Assembly: GCA_902799345.1 (NCBI GenBank)
Contig: CADBZW010000006.1
Coordinates: 46,947 to 110,946 of the forward strand
Direction of reading: 5' to 3'
Length of the DNA: 64,000 nt
Source of the DNA: an uncultured Bacteroidia bacterium
Lineage (GTDB): Bacteria; Bacteroidota; Bacteroidia; Bacteroidales; F082
Shown: one piece after another, positions 17,871 to 24,990 of the stretch
How the letters are laid out: each line of letters begins with the position of its first letter
Numbering within the stretch: position 1 is the first letter of the stretch
Notes under the pieces: model-generated
Told to the model about the DNA's origin: nothing
The model's input: the letters and a program-made list of their open reading frames with translations, nothing else
Database searches by the model: none
Program-made: the position numbers and the translations under genes

Positions 17871-19439
17871 TTATTTTGCGTATTGTACGGCTCTCGTCTC
17901 GCGGATGACCGTGATCTTGATTTGTCCCGGATAAGTCATCTCGGTCTGGATCTTCTTCGAGAGGTCGTAGGCGATGCGGTCGGCGTCTTGATCGCTCACC
18001 TTGTCGGCCCCCACGATGACGCGCAGCTCGCGACCCGCTTGGATGGCATAGGTCTTCACCACACCAGGATACGACATGGCCATCTCCTCCAACTTGTTCA
18101 GACGCTGGATGTAGGCCTCGACCACCTCGCGGCGGGCACCGGGACGGGCACCTGAGATGGCGTCGCACACCTGGACAATGGGCGAAATCATGTTGTCCAT
18201 CTCGATTTCCTCGTGGTGGGCACCGATGGCGTTGCAAATGTCGGGTTTCTCCTTGAGGCGCTCGGCGACCTTCATACCCAGGATGGCATGCGGCAGCTCT
18301 TCCTCGTTCTCCGCCACCTTACCGATGTCGTGCAAGAGACCGGCACGCTTGGCAGCTTTCACATTTAGGCCGAGTTCGGCGGCCATGGTGGCGCAGAGCT
18401 TGGCGGTCTCGATGGAGTGCTGCAACAGGTTTTGGCCGTAGCTGGTGCGGTATTTCATGCGGCCGATCATCTTGATGAGTTCGGGATGCAGGTTGTGGAT
18501 GCCGAGGTCGATGGAGGTGCGCTTGCCGATTTCGACGAGTTCCTGGTCCACCTGTTTCTCCACCTTATGCACCACCTCTTCGATGCGTGCAGGATGGATG
18601 CGGCCGTCGACGACGAGCTTCTGCAACGAGAGGCGTGCGATTTCGCGGCGGATGGGGTCGAAGCCGGAGATGAGGATGGCGTCGGGGCTGTCGTCGATGA
18701 TGATTTCGACGCCCGTGAGCGACTCAAGCGTGCGGATGTTACGGCCTTCGCGACCAATAATGCGGCCTTTGATTTCGTCGTTCTCGATATTGAACACGCT
18801 GACCGTGTTCTCGATAGCCGTCTCCGAAGCCGTGCGTTGGATGGTCTCCAGCACGATCTTCTTGGCGGTCTGGGCGGCGCTCATCTTGGCCTCTTCGGTG
18901 ACTTCCTTCACGTAGACCATGGCGTCGGCCTGGGCTTCTTCCTTGATGAGTTCCACGAGTTCAGCCTTGGCTTCCTTGGCCGAGAGGCCCGAGATGGTCT
19001 CCAGCTTCTTCGACTCTTCGCTATAGATGCGGTCGAGTTCGGCCTTCTTTTTGTTGAAGGTCTCAATTTGGCTTTCCAGCTTCTGTTGGGTGGACTGCAC
19101 CTCTTTCGACTTGCGTTGCGCCTCTTCCATCTTCTTGTTGGCGTCTTGCTTCATCTGGTTGATGCGGTTCTCGGCACTGGCCAGCTCGCGTTTGCGGTCC
19201 TCGCAGGCCTTTTCGTGTTCGTCCTTCATCTGGAGGAACTTCTCCTTGGCTTGCAGGATGCGTTCTTTCTTGATGACTTCGGCTTTCTCCTTGGCCTCTT
19301 CAAGCAAGGCCACTTGTTCTTTGATGACTGCCTTTTTCAGCAGAGTGGCCGTGATGAGGTACCCAACCGCGAGGCCCACGACCAAAGCCGCTGCGGCGAT
19401 GATAATCCAAGTAGTGTTTGTGATGGTGAGTAATAACAT
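17871..19439 (-). CDS. rny: Ribonuclease Y
   Basis: 522 residues. One N-terminal transmembrane helix (about 10-32), a long charged coiled coil (about 35-190), a KH domain ([20 protein letters not shown]), and an HD domain ([23 protein letters not shown] with the HD pair, GAHHEEIE). Membrane-anchored endoribonuclease that initiates mRNA decay. The C-terminal [20 protein letters not shown] block is standard for the family. Downstream of the 6S RNA/zapA region on the same strand and followed by the two-hairpin element. Confidence 0.96.
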   Translation of the reverse strand: MLLLTITNTTWIIIAAAALVVGLAVGYLITATLLKKAVIKEQVALLEEAKEKAEVIKKERILQAKEKFLQMKDEHEKACEDRKRELASAENRINQMKQDANKKMEEAQRKSKEVQSTQQKLESQIETFNKKKAELDRIYSEESKKLETISGLSAKEAKAELVELIKEEAQADAMVYVKEVTEEAKMSAAQTAKKIVLETIQRTASETAIENTVSVFNIENDEIKGRIIGREGRNIRTLESLTGVEIIIDDSPDAILISGFDPIRREIARLSLQKLVVDGRIHPARIEEVVHKVEKQVDQELVEIGKRTSIDLGIHNLHPELIKMIGRMKYRTSYGQNLLQHSIETAKLCATMAAELGLNVKAAKRAGLLHDIGKVAENEEELPHAILGMKVAERLKEKPDICNAIGAHHEEIEMDNMISPIVQVCDAISGARPGARREVVEAYIQRLNKLEEMAMSYPGVVKTYAIQAGRELRVIVGADKVSDQDADRIAYDLSKKIQTEMTYPGQIKITVIRETRAVQYAK

Positions 19440-19474
19440 TTTAAAAACTCTGTTTTACTCGATAAATGAGGAAA

Positions 19475-19682
19475 AAGCAAAAGGGAACTGCCTATTCGAA
19501 GGGATATGCGTAAACCCCAAAATAATACGCTTGTGGCCACCGCGTTGCGCAAACGTCCACCGGTGCCCGAAAGCACTTCCCCGAAGGGAATGAGGCCTGT
19601 TTTTACAGAGCGCGAGTAGACCGATTGATGTGTTGATAGTGTTGAGTTTACCAATGCGCTGAACAGGCAGTCCCAATCTTTC
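19475..19682 (-). ncRNA. ssrS: 6S RNA (candidate)
   Basis: The zapA-rny gap on the minus strand gives a ~200-nt RNA whose ends pair: GGGACTGCCTGTTC near 19674-19661 with GAATAGGCAGTTCCC at 19497-19483. In between is a large AT-containing bubble and a central stem with a UUCG-capped hairpin (CATTCCC-TTCG-GGGAATG type, near 19570-19590). The T-rich stretch just after the 3' arm could terminate it. 6S RNA imitates an open promoter and sequesters RNA polymerase. The zapA linkage is classic for ssrS in proteobacteria. Boundaries are approximate. Confidence 0.72.
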
Positions 19683-19715
19683 AAAGAACAATTCCGCGCT
19701 ATGCGCAGATTATGT

Positions 19716-19994
19716 TTATTCACTCAGTAAGTCGTTGACATCCTTTAGTTTGCGTTCCAAATCCTGATTGCGGTAAGTCAACTCAGCATCCATCTTGACG
19801 ACAGATGTGGCGAATTGCAAGGCGGTCATTGAGAGCAGGTCTTGCACGTCTTTGTAAGCATAATGCTTCGTGTAGTACTTCACCCTCTCGTTGATGAGGT
19901 TGCCGGCCTTGCGGACCTTTTCTTCGTCAGCGCGAGCCACCGAAAGGCGGTAGGGCCTGTCCAATAGGGTGATATTGATTGTTATCTCATCCAT
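19716..19994 (-). CDS. zapA: Cell division protein ZapA
   Basis: 92 residues from the ATG at 19994; a TTG five codons upstream is in frame but less likely. ITINITLLDRPYRLSVARADEEKVRKAGNLI is the N-terminal ZapA globular domain; the C-terminal half (from about residue 55) is a coiled coil. ZapA crosslinks FtsZ protofilaments at midcell. The gene follows a small coiled-coil gene by 23 bp and precedes the 6S RNA candidate, all on the minus strand. Confidence 0.93.
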   Translation of the reverse strand: MDEITINITLLDRPYRLSVARADEEKVRKAGNLINERVKYYTKHYAYKDVQDLLSMTALQFATSVVKMDAELTYRNQDLERKLKDVNDLLSE

Positions 19995-20017
19995 CACGCT
20001 GACGTTCAATTATCTGG

Positions 20018-20311
20018 TTATTCCTTACTGTTCAAAATCGAAACGCACTGGTCAATTTCTCTCACCAACTCCTTAATGAGCTTTCTACCTTCTTCTATTT
20101 CTCCCTCGTTGTCGAGTGCGTTAACAATTGTAGATTTATTTATTTTGTCTTGCAACTCCGTCGCCGACTGGCGCAACGCCAGATTTTCCTTCTCCAACGT
20201 TGCGTTTTCCTCGGCTAATCGCTTGTTTTCCACCGCCAACCGCTGTTTCTCATCAAGCAACTTCCGCAATTTCAATTCGATTTCGGATACTATGATGCTT
20301 AGGTCGGCCAT
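20018..20311 (-). CDS. Small coiled-coil protein upstream of zapA
   Basis: 97 residues from MADLSIIVSEIELKL. Nearly the entire length is predicted coiled coil with heptad leucines (KLRKLLDEKQRLAVENKRLAEENATLEKENLALR), ending in a second helix (EGRKLIKELVREIDQCVSILN). No membrane segment or catalytic motif. Position directly before zapA and the ZapB-like composition suggest a divisome partner, but this is inference. A -7 element TATTTTTG (minus, 20346-20339) lies 28 bp upstream and supports this start over a Met 31 codons further out. Confidence 0.85.
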   Translation of the reverse strand: MADLSIIVSEIELKLRKLLDEKQRLAVENKRLAEENATLEKENLALRQSATELQDKINKSTIVNALDNEGEIEEGRKLIKELVREIDQCVSILNSKE

Positions 20312-20338
20312 GTTGCAAACGGTCTTGGAATTGTGGCA

Positions 20339-20346
20339 CAAAAATA
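20339..20346 (-). promoter_or_regulatory. -7 element of the coiled-coil/zapA operon
   Basis: TATTTTTG on the minus strand, 28 bp before the ATG at 20311. No clear -33 TTTG is seen at the expected distance. Confidence 0.55.
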
Positions 20347-20450
20347 CGCAATTAAGTGTTACCATTGCCTTTTTTGGGAAAAAATTTTCGTTGTTTTGTC
20401 GCACATGGCAGAAAATGTCCTATTTTTATCGCTTTAAACCGCTTCACATC

Positions 20451-22019
20451 ATGATGAATATCAAACACGCTTTTATGATTGTATTGACCGCACTTCTGGC
20501 TTCTTGTGCGCCCAAAGAAACCACCCTTACCATCATCGAGACCACCGACACCCATGGCCGTTACGACGAGTTTGCCAACGACGCCTTCGTCATCAAACAG
20601 ATGAGAGCCGAATTGGGCGACCATCTGATTTTGCTTGACAACGGCGACGACTTGCAAGGCACGCCATTCCAATATTGCTCCAACCAAGACGCCGAGCACC
20701 CCAACCTCGTCTCCGAAATACTCAATTACCTTTCATACGATGCCGTATGCGTTGGCAACCACGACATTGAGGCGGGACGCAAGGTGTTCGACCGCCTCTA
20801 TTCCGAAGTGAAGATGCCCGTCTTGGCCGCCAATGTCATCGATGAGACCACGGGCGAGCCTTATTTCACGCCCTACACCATCTTGGAACGCGATGGATAC
20901 AAAATCGCGGTGCTTGGGCTGCTGACGCCTTACGTCGTCACCTGGGTGCCCGACCGCCTGCGCCCCGGCCTGCGTTTCGAACAACTCGAAGCGGCCGCCG
21001 TGAAATGGGTCAACATCATCCAAGAGAAAGAGCGTCCCGACATGATAATCGGCCTTTTCCACTCCGGCTTTGAACCTCAAATGCAGAACCTGCCTTCCGA
21101 CCATCCCCTTGGCCGCGAGAACGCCACGAAATGGGTTGCCGAAAACGTGCCAGGCTTCGACCTCATTTTCTACGGTCACGACCATCGCGCCAGAGCCGAA
21201 AAGGTGACGAACTGCGCCGGCGAGCCCGTTTATGTGCTCAACTCGGGCTGTCGTGGACAAGGCCTGGCCAAAGCCAACGTGACGCTCAAGAAAGGCCAAA
21301 AGCCACAAATCAGCATTGAACTCATGCCCACCGACGGTGAAGAAAAAGACGCCGATTACCTCGCCATGCTCCAACCCTACCTCGACCGCTCACGCGACTA
21401 TCAGGAGCAGATGGTGGCCGAAATCGACGTCGACATCTGCTCCGACGACGTCTTCAAGGGGCCTTGTCTCTGGGTCGACGAGATCCATCGCTGCCAGATG
21501 GAAACCGTAGAAGCCGAAGGCATCCATGCCGACATCTCGATGGCGGCACCTTTGAGCGGCGGCAAGACCATCAAAGCGGGAATGCTGAAAGTCAGCGACT
21601 TCTTCACTTGGTACCCCTTCGAAAACTCTTTGGCGGTCATGGCCTTGACAGGCAAGGAGGTAAAGGATTTCCTCGAATACGCCTACGAGATGAAGAGTCC
21701 TATCTATAACTTCGATTGCGCTGCAGGCATCATCTATGAAGTGACCGACAAGAACCCGATGGGCAAACGCATCAACATCCTCAGCATGGCGGACGGAACG
21801 CCCTTCGACATGGACAAGACCTACAACGTGGTGATGAACTCCTACCGCTCGATGGGTGGAGGCAACCACCTCATCAACGGCGTGGGCTGGGAGCAAGAGG
21901 ACATCAAGAACCATGTGGTGTGGCAGAGCGACCGTGACCTCCGCTCCATCTTCATCGACTGGGCCAAGGAGAAAGGCGATTTGGATACAGAACCTTTAAA
22001 CTGCTGGAAAATCAAATAA
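20451..22019 (+). CDS. Lipoprotein 5'-nucleotidase/cyclic phosphodiesterase-like metallophosphatase
   Basis: 522 residues from the first of two adjacent ATGs. Signal peptide ends LLASC, so it is a lipoprotein. The metallophosphatase motifs are in order: TTDTHGRYDEF (D-x-H), NGDDLQGTP (GD), VGNHDIEAG (GNHD), and YGHDHRA (GHxH). The C-terminal 5'-nucleotidase domain includes SMAAPLSGGKTIKAG, VSDFFTWYPFENSLAVM and YRSMGGGNHL. Such enzymes dephosphorylate extracellular nucleotides for uptake. The long in-frame extension upstream of 20451 runs antisense through the coiled-coil gene and is rejected. Followed by the two-hairpin element copy 2. Confidence 0.93.
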   Translation: MMNIKHAFMIVLTALLASCAPKETTLTIIETTDTHGRYDEFANDAFVIKQMRAELGDHLILLDNGDDLQGTPFQYCSNQDAEHPNLVSEILNYLSYDAVCVGNHDIEAGRKVFDRLYSEVKMPVLAANVIDETTGEPYFTPYTILERDGYKIAVLGLLTPYVVTWVPDRLRPGLRFEQLEAAAVKWVNIIQEKERPDMIIGLFHSGFEPQMQNLPSDHPLGRENATKWVAENVPGFDLIFYGHDHRARAEKVTNCAGEPVYVLNSGCRGQGLAKANVTLKKGQKPQISIELMPTDGEEKDADYLAMLQPYLDRSRDYQEQMVAEIDVDICSDDVFKGPCLWVDEIHRCQMETVEAEGIHADISMAAPLSGGKTIKAGMLKVSDFFTWYPFENSLAVMALTGKEVKDFLEYAYEMKSPIYNFDCAAGIIYEVTDKNPMGKRINILSMADGTPFDMDKTYNVVMNSYRSMGGGNHLINGVGWEQEDIKNHVVWQSDRDLRSIFIDWAKEKGDLDTEPLNCWKIK

Positions 22020-22020
22020 T

Positions 22021-22152
22021 CACAAAACTGACAAAACTCACAAAACCCAATGACAGAAGATTGGCGGCACGCAACCGCTTGCCGCCAGAAAGCGGGCCAG
22101 TTGGCCGCTTTCACTACCCCAAAAAAGTTTTGAACGTTTTGTAGGTTTTGTG
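22021..22152 (+). repeat. Two-hairpin CAAAAC-flanked intergenic element, copy 2
   Basis: Plus-strand order: CAAAAC units, hairpin 1 (22063-22086, GGCGGCA/TGCCGCC), hairpin 2 (22088-22112, GAAAGCG/CGCTTTC), then GTTTTG units. It begins two bases after the nucleotidase stop and ends before the DUF2851 start, in the sense orientation, like copy 1 at 17730-17862. The apical loops are AACC and AGTT here. Confidence 0.85.
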
Positions 22153-22167
22153 ACAAAAAAAGAAACA

Positions 22168-23487
22168 ATGAGAGAAGAGTTCCTATACTACATCTGGGAG
22201 AACCGCCTGACCGACAAGGACTTGAAGACCACAGAAGGCGAGGCGGTTGAGGTGGTGGCGACGGGCTACCGCAACACCGACTCGGGCCCCGACTTTTTGG
22301 AAGCAAAAATCCAAATCGGCGACAAACTCTGGGCGGGCCACGTGGAGATCCACGTGAAGAGCAGCGACTGGAACCGCCACGGACATCAGACCGACAAAGC
22401 CTACAAAAACGTGATTCTTCATGTAGTATACGAAAACGATTCCAGAGTCAACGACATCCCCACCTTGGAGTTGAAGGGGCATTTCAACGAAACGTTATTC
22501 TCTCAATATCAAAAGTTTATCTCTTCCAAAACCTGGATTCCCTGCGAGAAAAGCATCGCCAAGGTGCCTGTCTTCACCCGCCTTTCGTGGCTCGACCGCA
22601 TGGCCGTGGAACGCCTTGAAAGCAAGTCAGGAACCGTCACCAAGACACTGGAAGCCAACCAATTTGATTGGGAAGATGCGTTATATAAGCTGCTGATGCG
22701 TTATCTCGGCCTGAAAGTCAACAACGAGGCGTTTGAATACCTGGCCAACATCCTGCCTTTCAAGACCTTGCTGAAGCATGCCGACAACCTCGTGCAGGTC
22801 GAAGCCATGCTCATGGGCTGTGCGGGTTTCCTCGAGGAAGACTTCACCGAAGACTATCCCCTTCTGCTCAAGCGCGAATTCAACGTGATGCGTGCCAAGT
22901 TCAACCTGCTCACCATGCCCACCGAGCGATGGAAGTTCATGCGGATGCGACCCAGTAGTTTCCCCACCATCCGCCTTGCGCAGATGGCGCAGCTCATCCA
23001 CAAAAACGGATGCCTGTTTTCCAAAATCAGAGCGGCGAAAGCCACCACCGAGGTCAAGGCCTTGTTTGACGTGGCGGCATCGGATTATTGGGAGACGCAT
23101 TGGCGGTTCCCGAAACACGACCGGCTGCCACAATGTGACAGCCCTACAGACCTGAAATCGGGAACTGTAGGGCTGTCGTACCACGGCAGCCGCAAAACGC
23201 CCAAACACCTGGGCGACACCACCATCGACGTATTGATTATCAACGCCGTGACACCTTTGTTGTTTTGCTACGGCAAACTGCACAAAGACGAATCTGTGTG
23301 CGAGACGGCCATGCAGTTCTTGGAAGACACCGAGGCTGAGGACAACGCCATCATCCGCCATTACGCCCAATGCGGCATCAAGGCGGAAAACGCCATGCAG
23401 ACGCAGGCACTTCTACACCTTTATAATATGTATTGCAAGCGGAAACGATGCCTGGAGTGCCGCATCGGGAATGTACTTATGCGTTAA
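22168..23487 (+). CDS. DUF2851 family protein with an in-frame palindrome insertion
   Basis: 439 residues from ATG 22168; a GTG at 22150 lies in the flanking repeat and is rejected. MREEFLYYIWENR, GRNTDSGPDFLEAKI-type (here YRNTDSGPDF) and GHVEIHVKSSDWNRHGH are DUF2851 hallmarks, with later CLECRIGNVLM Cys-containing C-terminus. Function unknown; the N-terminal half has a nuclease-like D...E-x-H pattern, which is inference. Around residues 319-342 the DNA is a large palindrome (23122-23192) that adds about 14 residues (DSPTDLKSGTVGLS) unlikely to be ancestral. Its 3' end overlaps the convergent GNAT gene by 11 bp. Confidence 0.9.
   Translation: MREEFLYYIWENRLTDKDLKTTEGEAVEVVATGYRNTDSGPDFLEAKIQIGDKLWAGHVEIHVKSSDWNRHGHQTDKAYKNVILHVVYENDSRVNDIPTLELKGHFNETLFSQYQKFISSKTWIPCEKSIAKVPVFTRLSWLDRMAVERLESKSGTVTKTLEANQFDWEDALYKLLMRYLGLKVNNEAFEYLANILPFKTLLKHADNLVQVEAMLMGCAGFLEEDFTEDYPLLLKREFNVMRAKFNLLTMPTERWKFMRMRPSSFPTIRLAQMAQLIHKNGCLFSKIRAAKATTEVKALFDVAASDYWETHWRFPKHDRLPQCDSPTDLKSGTVGLSYHGSRKTPKHLGDTTIDVLIINAVTPLLFCYGKLHKDESVCETAMQFLEDTEAEDNAIIRHYAQCGIKAENAMQTQALLHLYNMYCKRKRCLECRIGNVLMR
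23122..23192. repeat. Palindromic repeat inside the DUF2851 gene
   Basis: Inner arms GACAGCCCTACAG (23137-23149) and CTGTAGGGCTGTC (23165-23177) are perfect; outer arms CGGCTGCC/GGCAGCCG (23122-23129, 23185-23192) also pair. The whole insert is translated without a stop. Confidence 0.85.
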
Positions 23488-23998
23488 GTTCCAGCCGCAT
23501 CACCCGGGTCGGCTTTGTCGTGCCCGTCAGTTGCTCGTCGATGCAGGTCTCACCGGTAGGCACAAAGCCACATTTCTCCATCACGCGACCTGAAGCGGGG
23601 TTATCAAAGTAATGGCTGCTGATCAGCGACTTGATGTCGGTGTTCTTGCGGATATGATCGAGCATCAACTCGAGTGCTTCAGTGCAGATGCCTTGGTTCC
23701 AGTAGGGTTTGCCGACCCAATAGCCCACCAGCGGTTCGCCTTCACGCGCCGGGAGCTCGCTCTTGGGTGCAGGCAGATAGCCTATCGCGCCGATGGCCTC
23801 GCCCGTTTCTTTCAGTTCAATGGCCCAGTTGGTATCATTATGAAACACAGTATGGATGATCTCCAGGCTCTCTTCCACGCTCTTGTGTGGCGGCCAGCCT
23901 GCACGAGGGCCGACATCGGGGTCGGAGGCATATTTGAAAAGGGCCTTGGCGTCATCGTCGCGCCAAGGACGAAGTAGGATTCTTTCGGTTTCCATCAT
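23477..23998 (-). CDS. GNAT family N-acetyltransferase
   Basis: 173 residues. MMETERILLRPWRDDDAKALF is the usual RimJ/RimL-like opening, VGYWVGKPYWNQGICTEAL is the acetyl-CoA-binding strand and helix (Q/RxxGxG/A type), and NPASGRVMEKCGFVPTG is the C-terminal signature. It probably acetylates a protein or small-molecule amine; substrate unknown. It starts 7 bp after the S41 peptidase gene and probably shares its transcript. Its 3' end overlaps the DUF2851 gene convergently. Confidence 0.92.
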   Translation of the reverse strand: MMETERILLRPWRDDDAKALFKYASDPDVGPRAGWPPHKSVEESLEIIHTVFHNDTNWAIELKETGEAIGAIGYLPAPKSELPAREGEPLVGYWVGKPYWNQGICTEALELMLDHIRKNTDIKSLISSHYFDNPASGRVMEKCGFVPTGETCIDEQLTGTTKPTRVMRLELNA

Positions 23999-24005
23999 AA
24001 CTTAA

Positions 24006-24878
24006 CTATTGATTCTTAAGCCACTCCAAGGCATCCTCGAAAGGTGTTTCCGTCAACACGTCAGGGGCAATGGGGTCGTCGCAAAAAGCTTCTCCTGTTC
24101 GGGCAATGTCTTCGCCGATGGTGAGCACAAGTTGTGAGCCTCCAGGAAGTGCAAAAGGCTGATTGCAAGAGCAATAACCTGCTGTAGGCGAGCCAAAGGT
24201 GCGCGTGTTGGGCAGCCCTCTGAAACAAATCAGGACGGCTTCGCCCGAGCTGCCTGTCCATTCGTCGGTCAGCAAGGCAACAGGGCAATTGATGGGTGCT
24301 TGTTTTTCCAATCCAACCGTTTGCAAGACGAAGAAAGAGTTGATACTCATTGGTCTTTTGCGCGAAGAGAATTTCAAGATGACATCATCGGGAAGGAAGC
24401 GATGGACGGCAGCAATCATCGGATACATGTTGCCGCCTCGGTTGCCGCGCAGGTCGATAATGGCACCTTGCAAGGCATCGGGAAGGTTGTTAAGCACCGT
24501 GTTGGCGTATTTAAGGCCCTCATCCGAATTACCAGAGAACGCTGGTAACTTGATGAAAGCAATGTCGTTTTCCAGCAGTTTAACCGTCGGCATTTCCCAT
24601 GAGGAAGTGTCGTTCACTGTCACTTCATCGGTAGTCATCAGGTAGGTATGCTTACCTCCGGCCACCTTGCCCGCTTGGACGACAATTTCTTGTGCCTCTT
24701 CAAGATTTGTAGGCTTTGCTGAAAGTGCTTCTTGTTTAGCTTTATCCCATTCAGGTCCTTGGGCATAAATGCCGTGTTTGTCCATGATGCGGACGGCTTT
24801 CTTGACATACTTTGCGTTCGGGTCGCTGCAAGAGGCAAGGACAAGGATGGTCAGTAATAGGATTAGGGTTTTTCGCAT
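24006..24878 (-). CDS. Lipoprotein S41-family (tail-specific protease-like) peptidase
   Basis: 290 residues from MRKTLILLLTILVLASC; the frame opens 13 codons earlier but the lipoprotein signal fixes the start. No PDZ domain. The S41 core shows ALQGAIIDLRGNRGGNMYP, VALLTDEWTGSSGEAVLICF (nucleophile Ser in GSSGE) and RTFGSPTAGYCSCNQ. It would act in the periplasm or on the cell surface on peptides; substrate unknown. Driven by a clear promoter (24897-24927) that is back to back with the RAYT promoter. Confidence 0.9.
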   Translation of the reverse strand: MRKTLILLLTILVLASCSDPNAKYVKKAVRIMDKHGIYAQGPEWDKAKQEALSAKPTNLEEAQEIVVQAGKVAGGKHTYLMTTDEVTVNDTSSWEMPTVKLLENDIAFIKLPAFSGNSDEGLKYANTVLNNLPDALQGAIIDLRGNRGGNMYPMIAAVHRFLPDDVILKFSSRKRPMSINSFFVLQTVGLEKQAPINCPVALLTDEWTGSSGEAVLICFRGLPNTRTFGSPTAGYCSCNQPFALPGGSQLVLTIGEDIARTGEAFCDDPIAPDVLTETPFEDALEWLKNQ

Positions 24879-24896
24879 GATAAGATAATTTGACTG

Positions 24897-24927
24897 CAAA
24901 AGTACGGTATAAGCCACGTTTCCGCAA
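24897..24927 (-). promoter_or_regulatory. Promoter of the S41 peptidase/GNAT operon
   Basis: Minus strand -7 TACTTTTG (24904-24897) and -33 TTG (24927-24925), 20-bp spacing; a full Bacteroidetes match. Confidence 0.8.
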
Positions 24928-24930
24928 GTT

Positions 24931-24962
24931 TTTGGGAAATTTGTGAAAGAATTCTATCTTTG
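24931..24962 (+). promoter_or_regulatory. Promoter of the RAYT-like gene
   Basis: -33 TTTG (24931-24934) and -7 TATCTTTG (24955-24962), 20-bp spacing. Transcription would start near 24969, just before the start-codon hairpin. Confidence 0.8.
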
Positions 24963-24973
24963 CAGTGTAAAAA

Positions 24974-24990
24974 CATGAAATTGTTTCATG
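24974..24990 (+). promoter_or_regulatory. Start-codon hairpin of the RAYT-like gene
   Basis: CATGAAA-TTG-TTTCATG is a perfect 7-bp inverted repeat whose right arm contains the initiating ATG (24988-24990). In mRNA it would mask the start codon and could be a recognition site for the encoded protein. Confidence 0.6.

Noticed and set aside
20076-20450. N-terminal extension of the 5'-nucleotidase
   Set aside because: Runs antisense through the coiled-coil gene and precedes a perfect lipoprotein signal peptide.
22150-22167. GTG start for the DUF2851 gene
   Set aside because: Lies within the last GTTTTG unit of the repeat element; the ATG at 22168 begins the conserved MREEFLYYIWENR.
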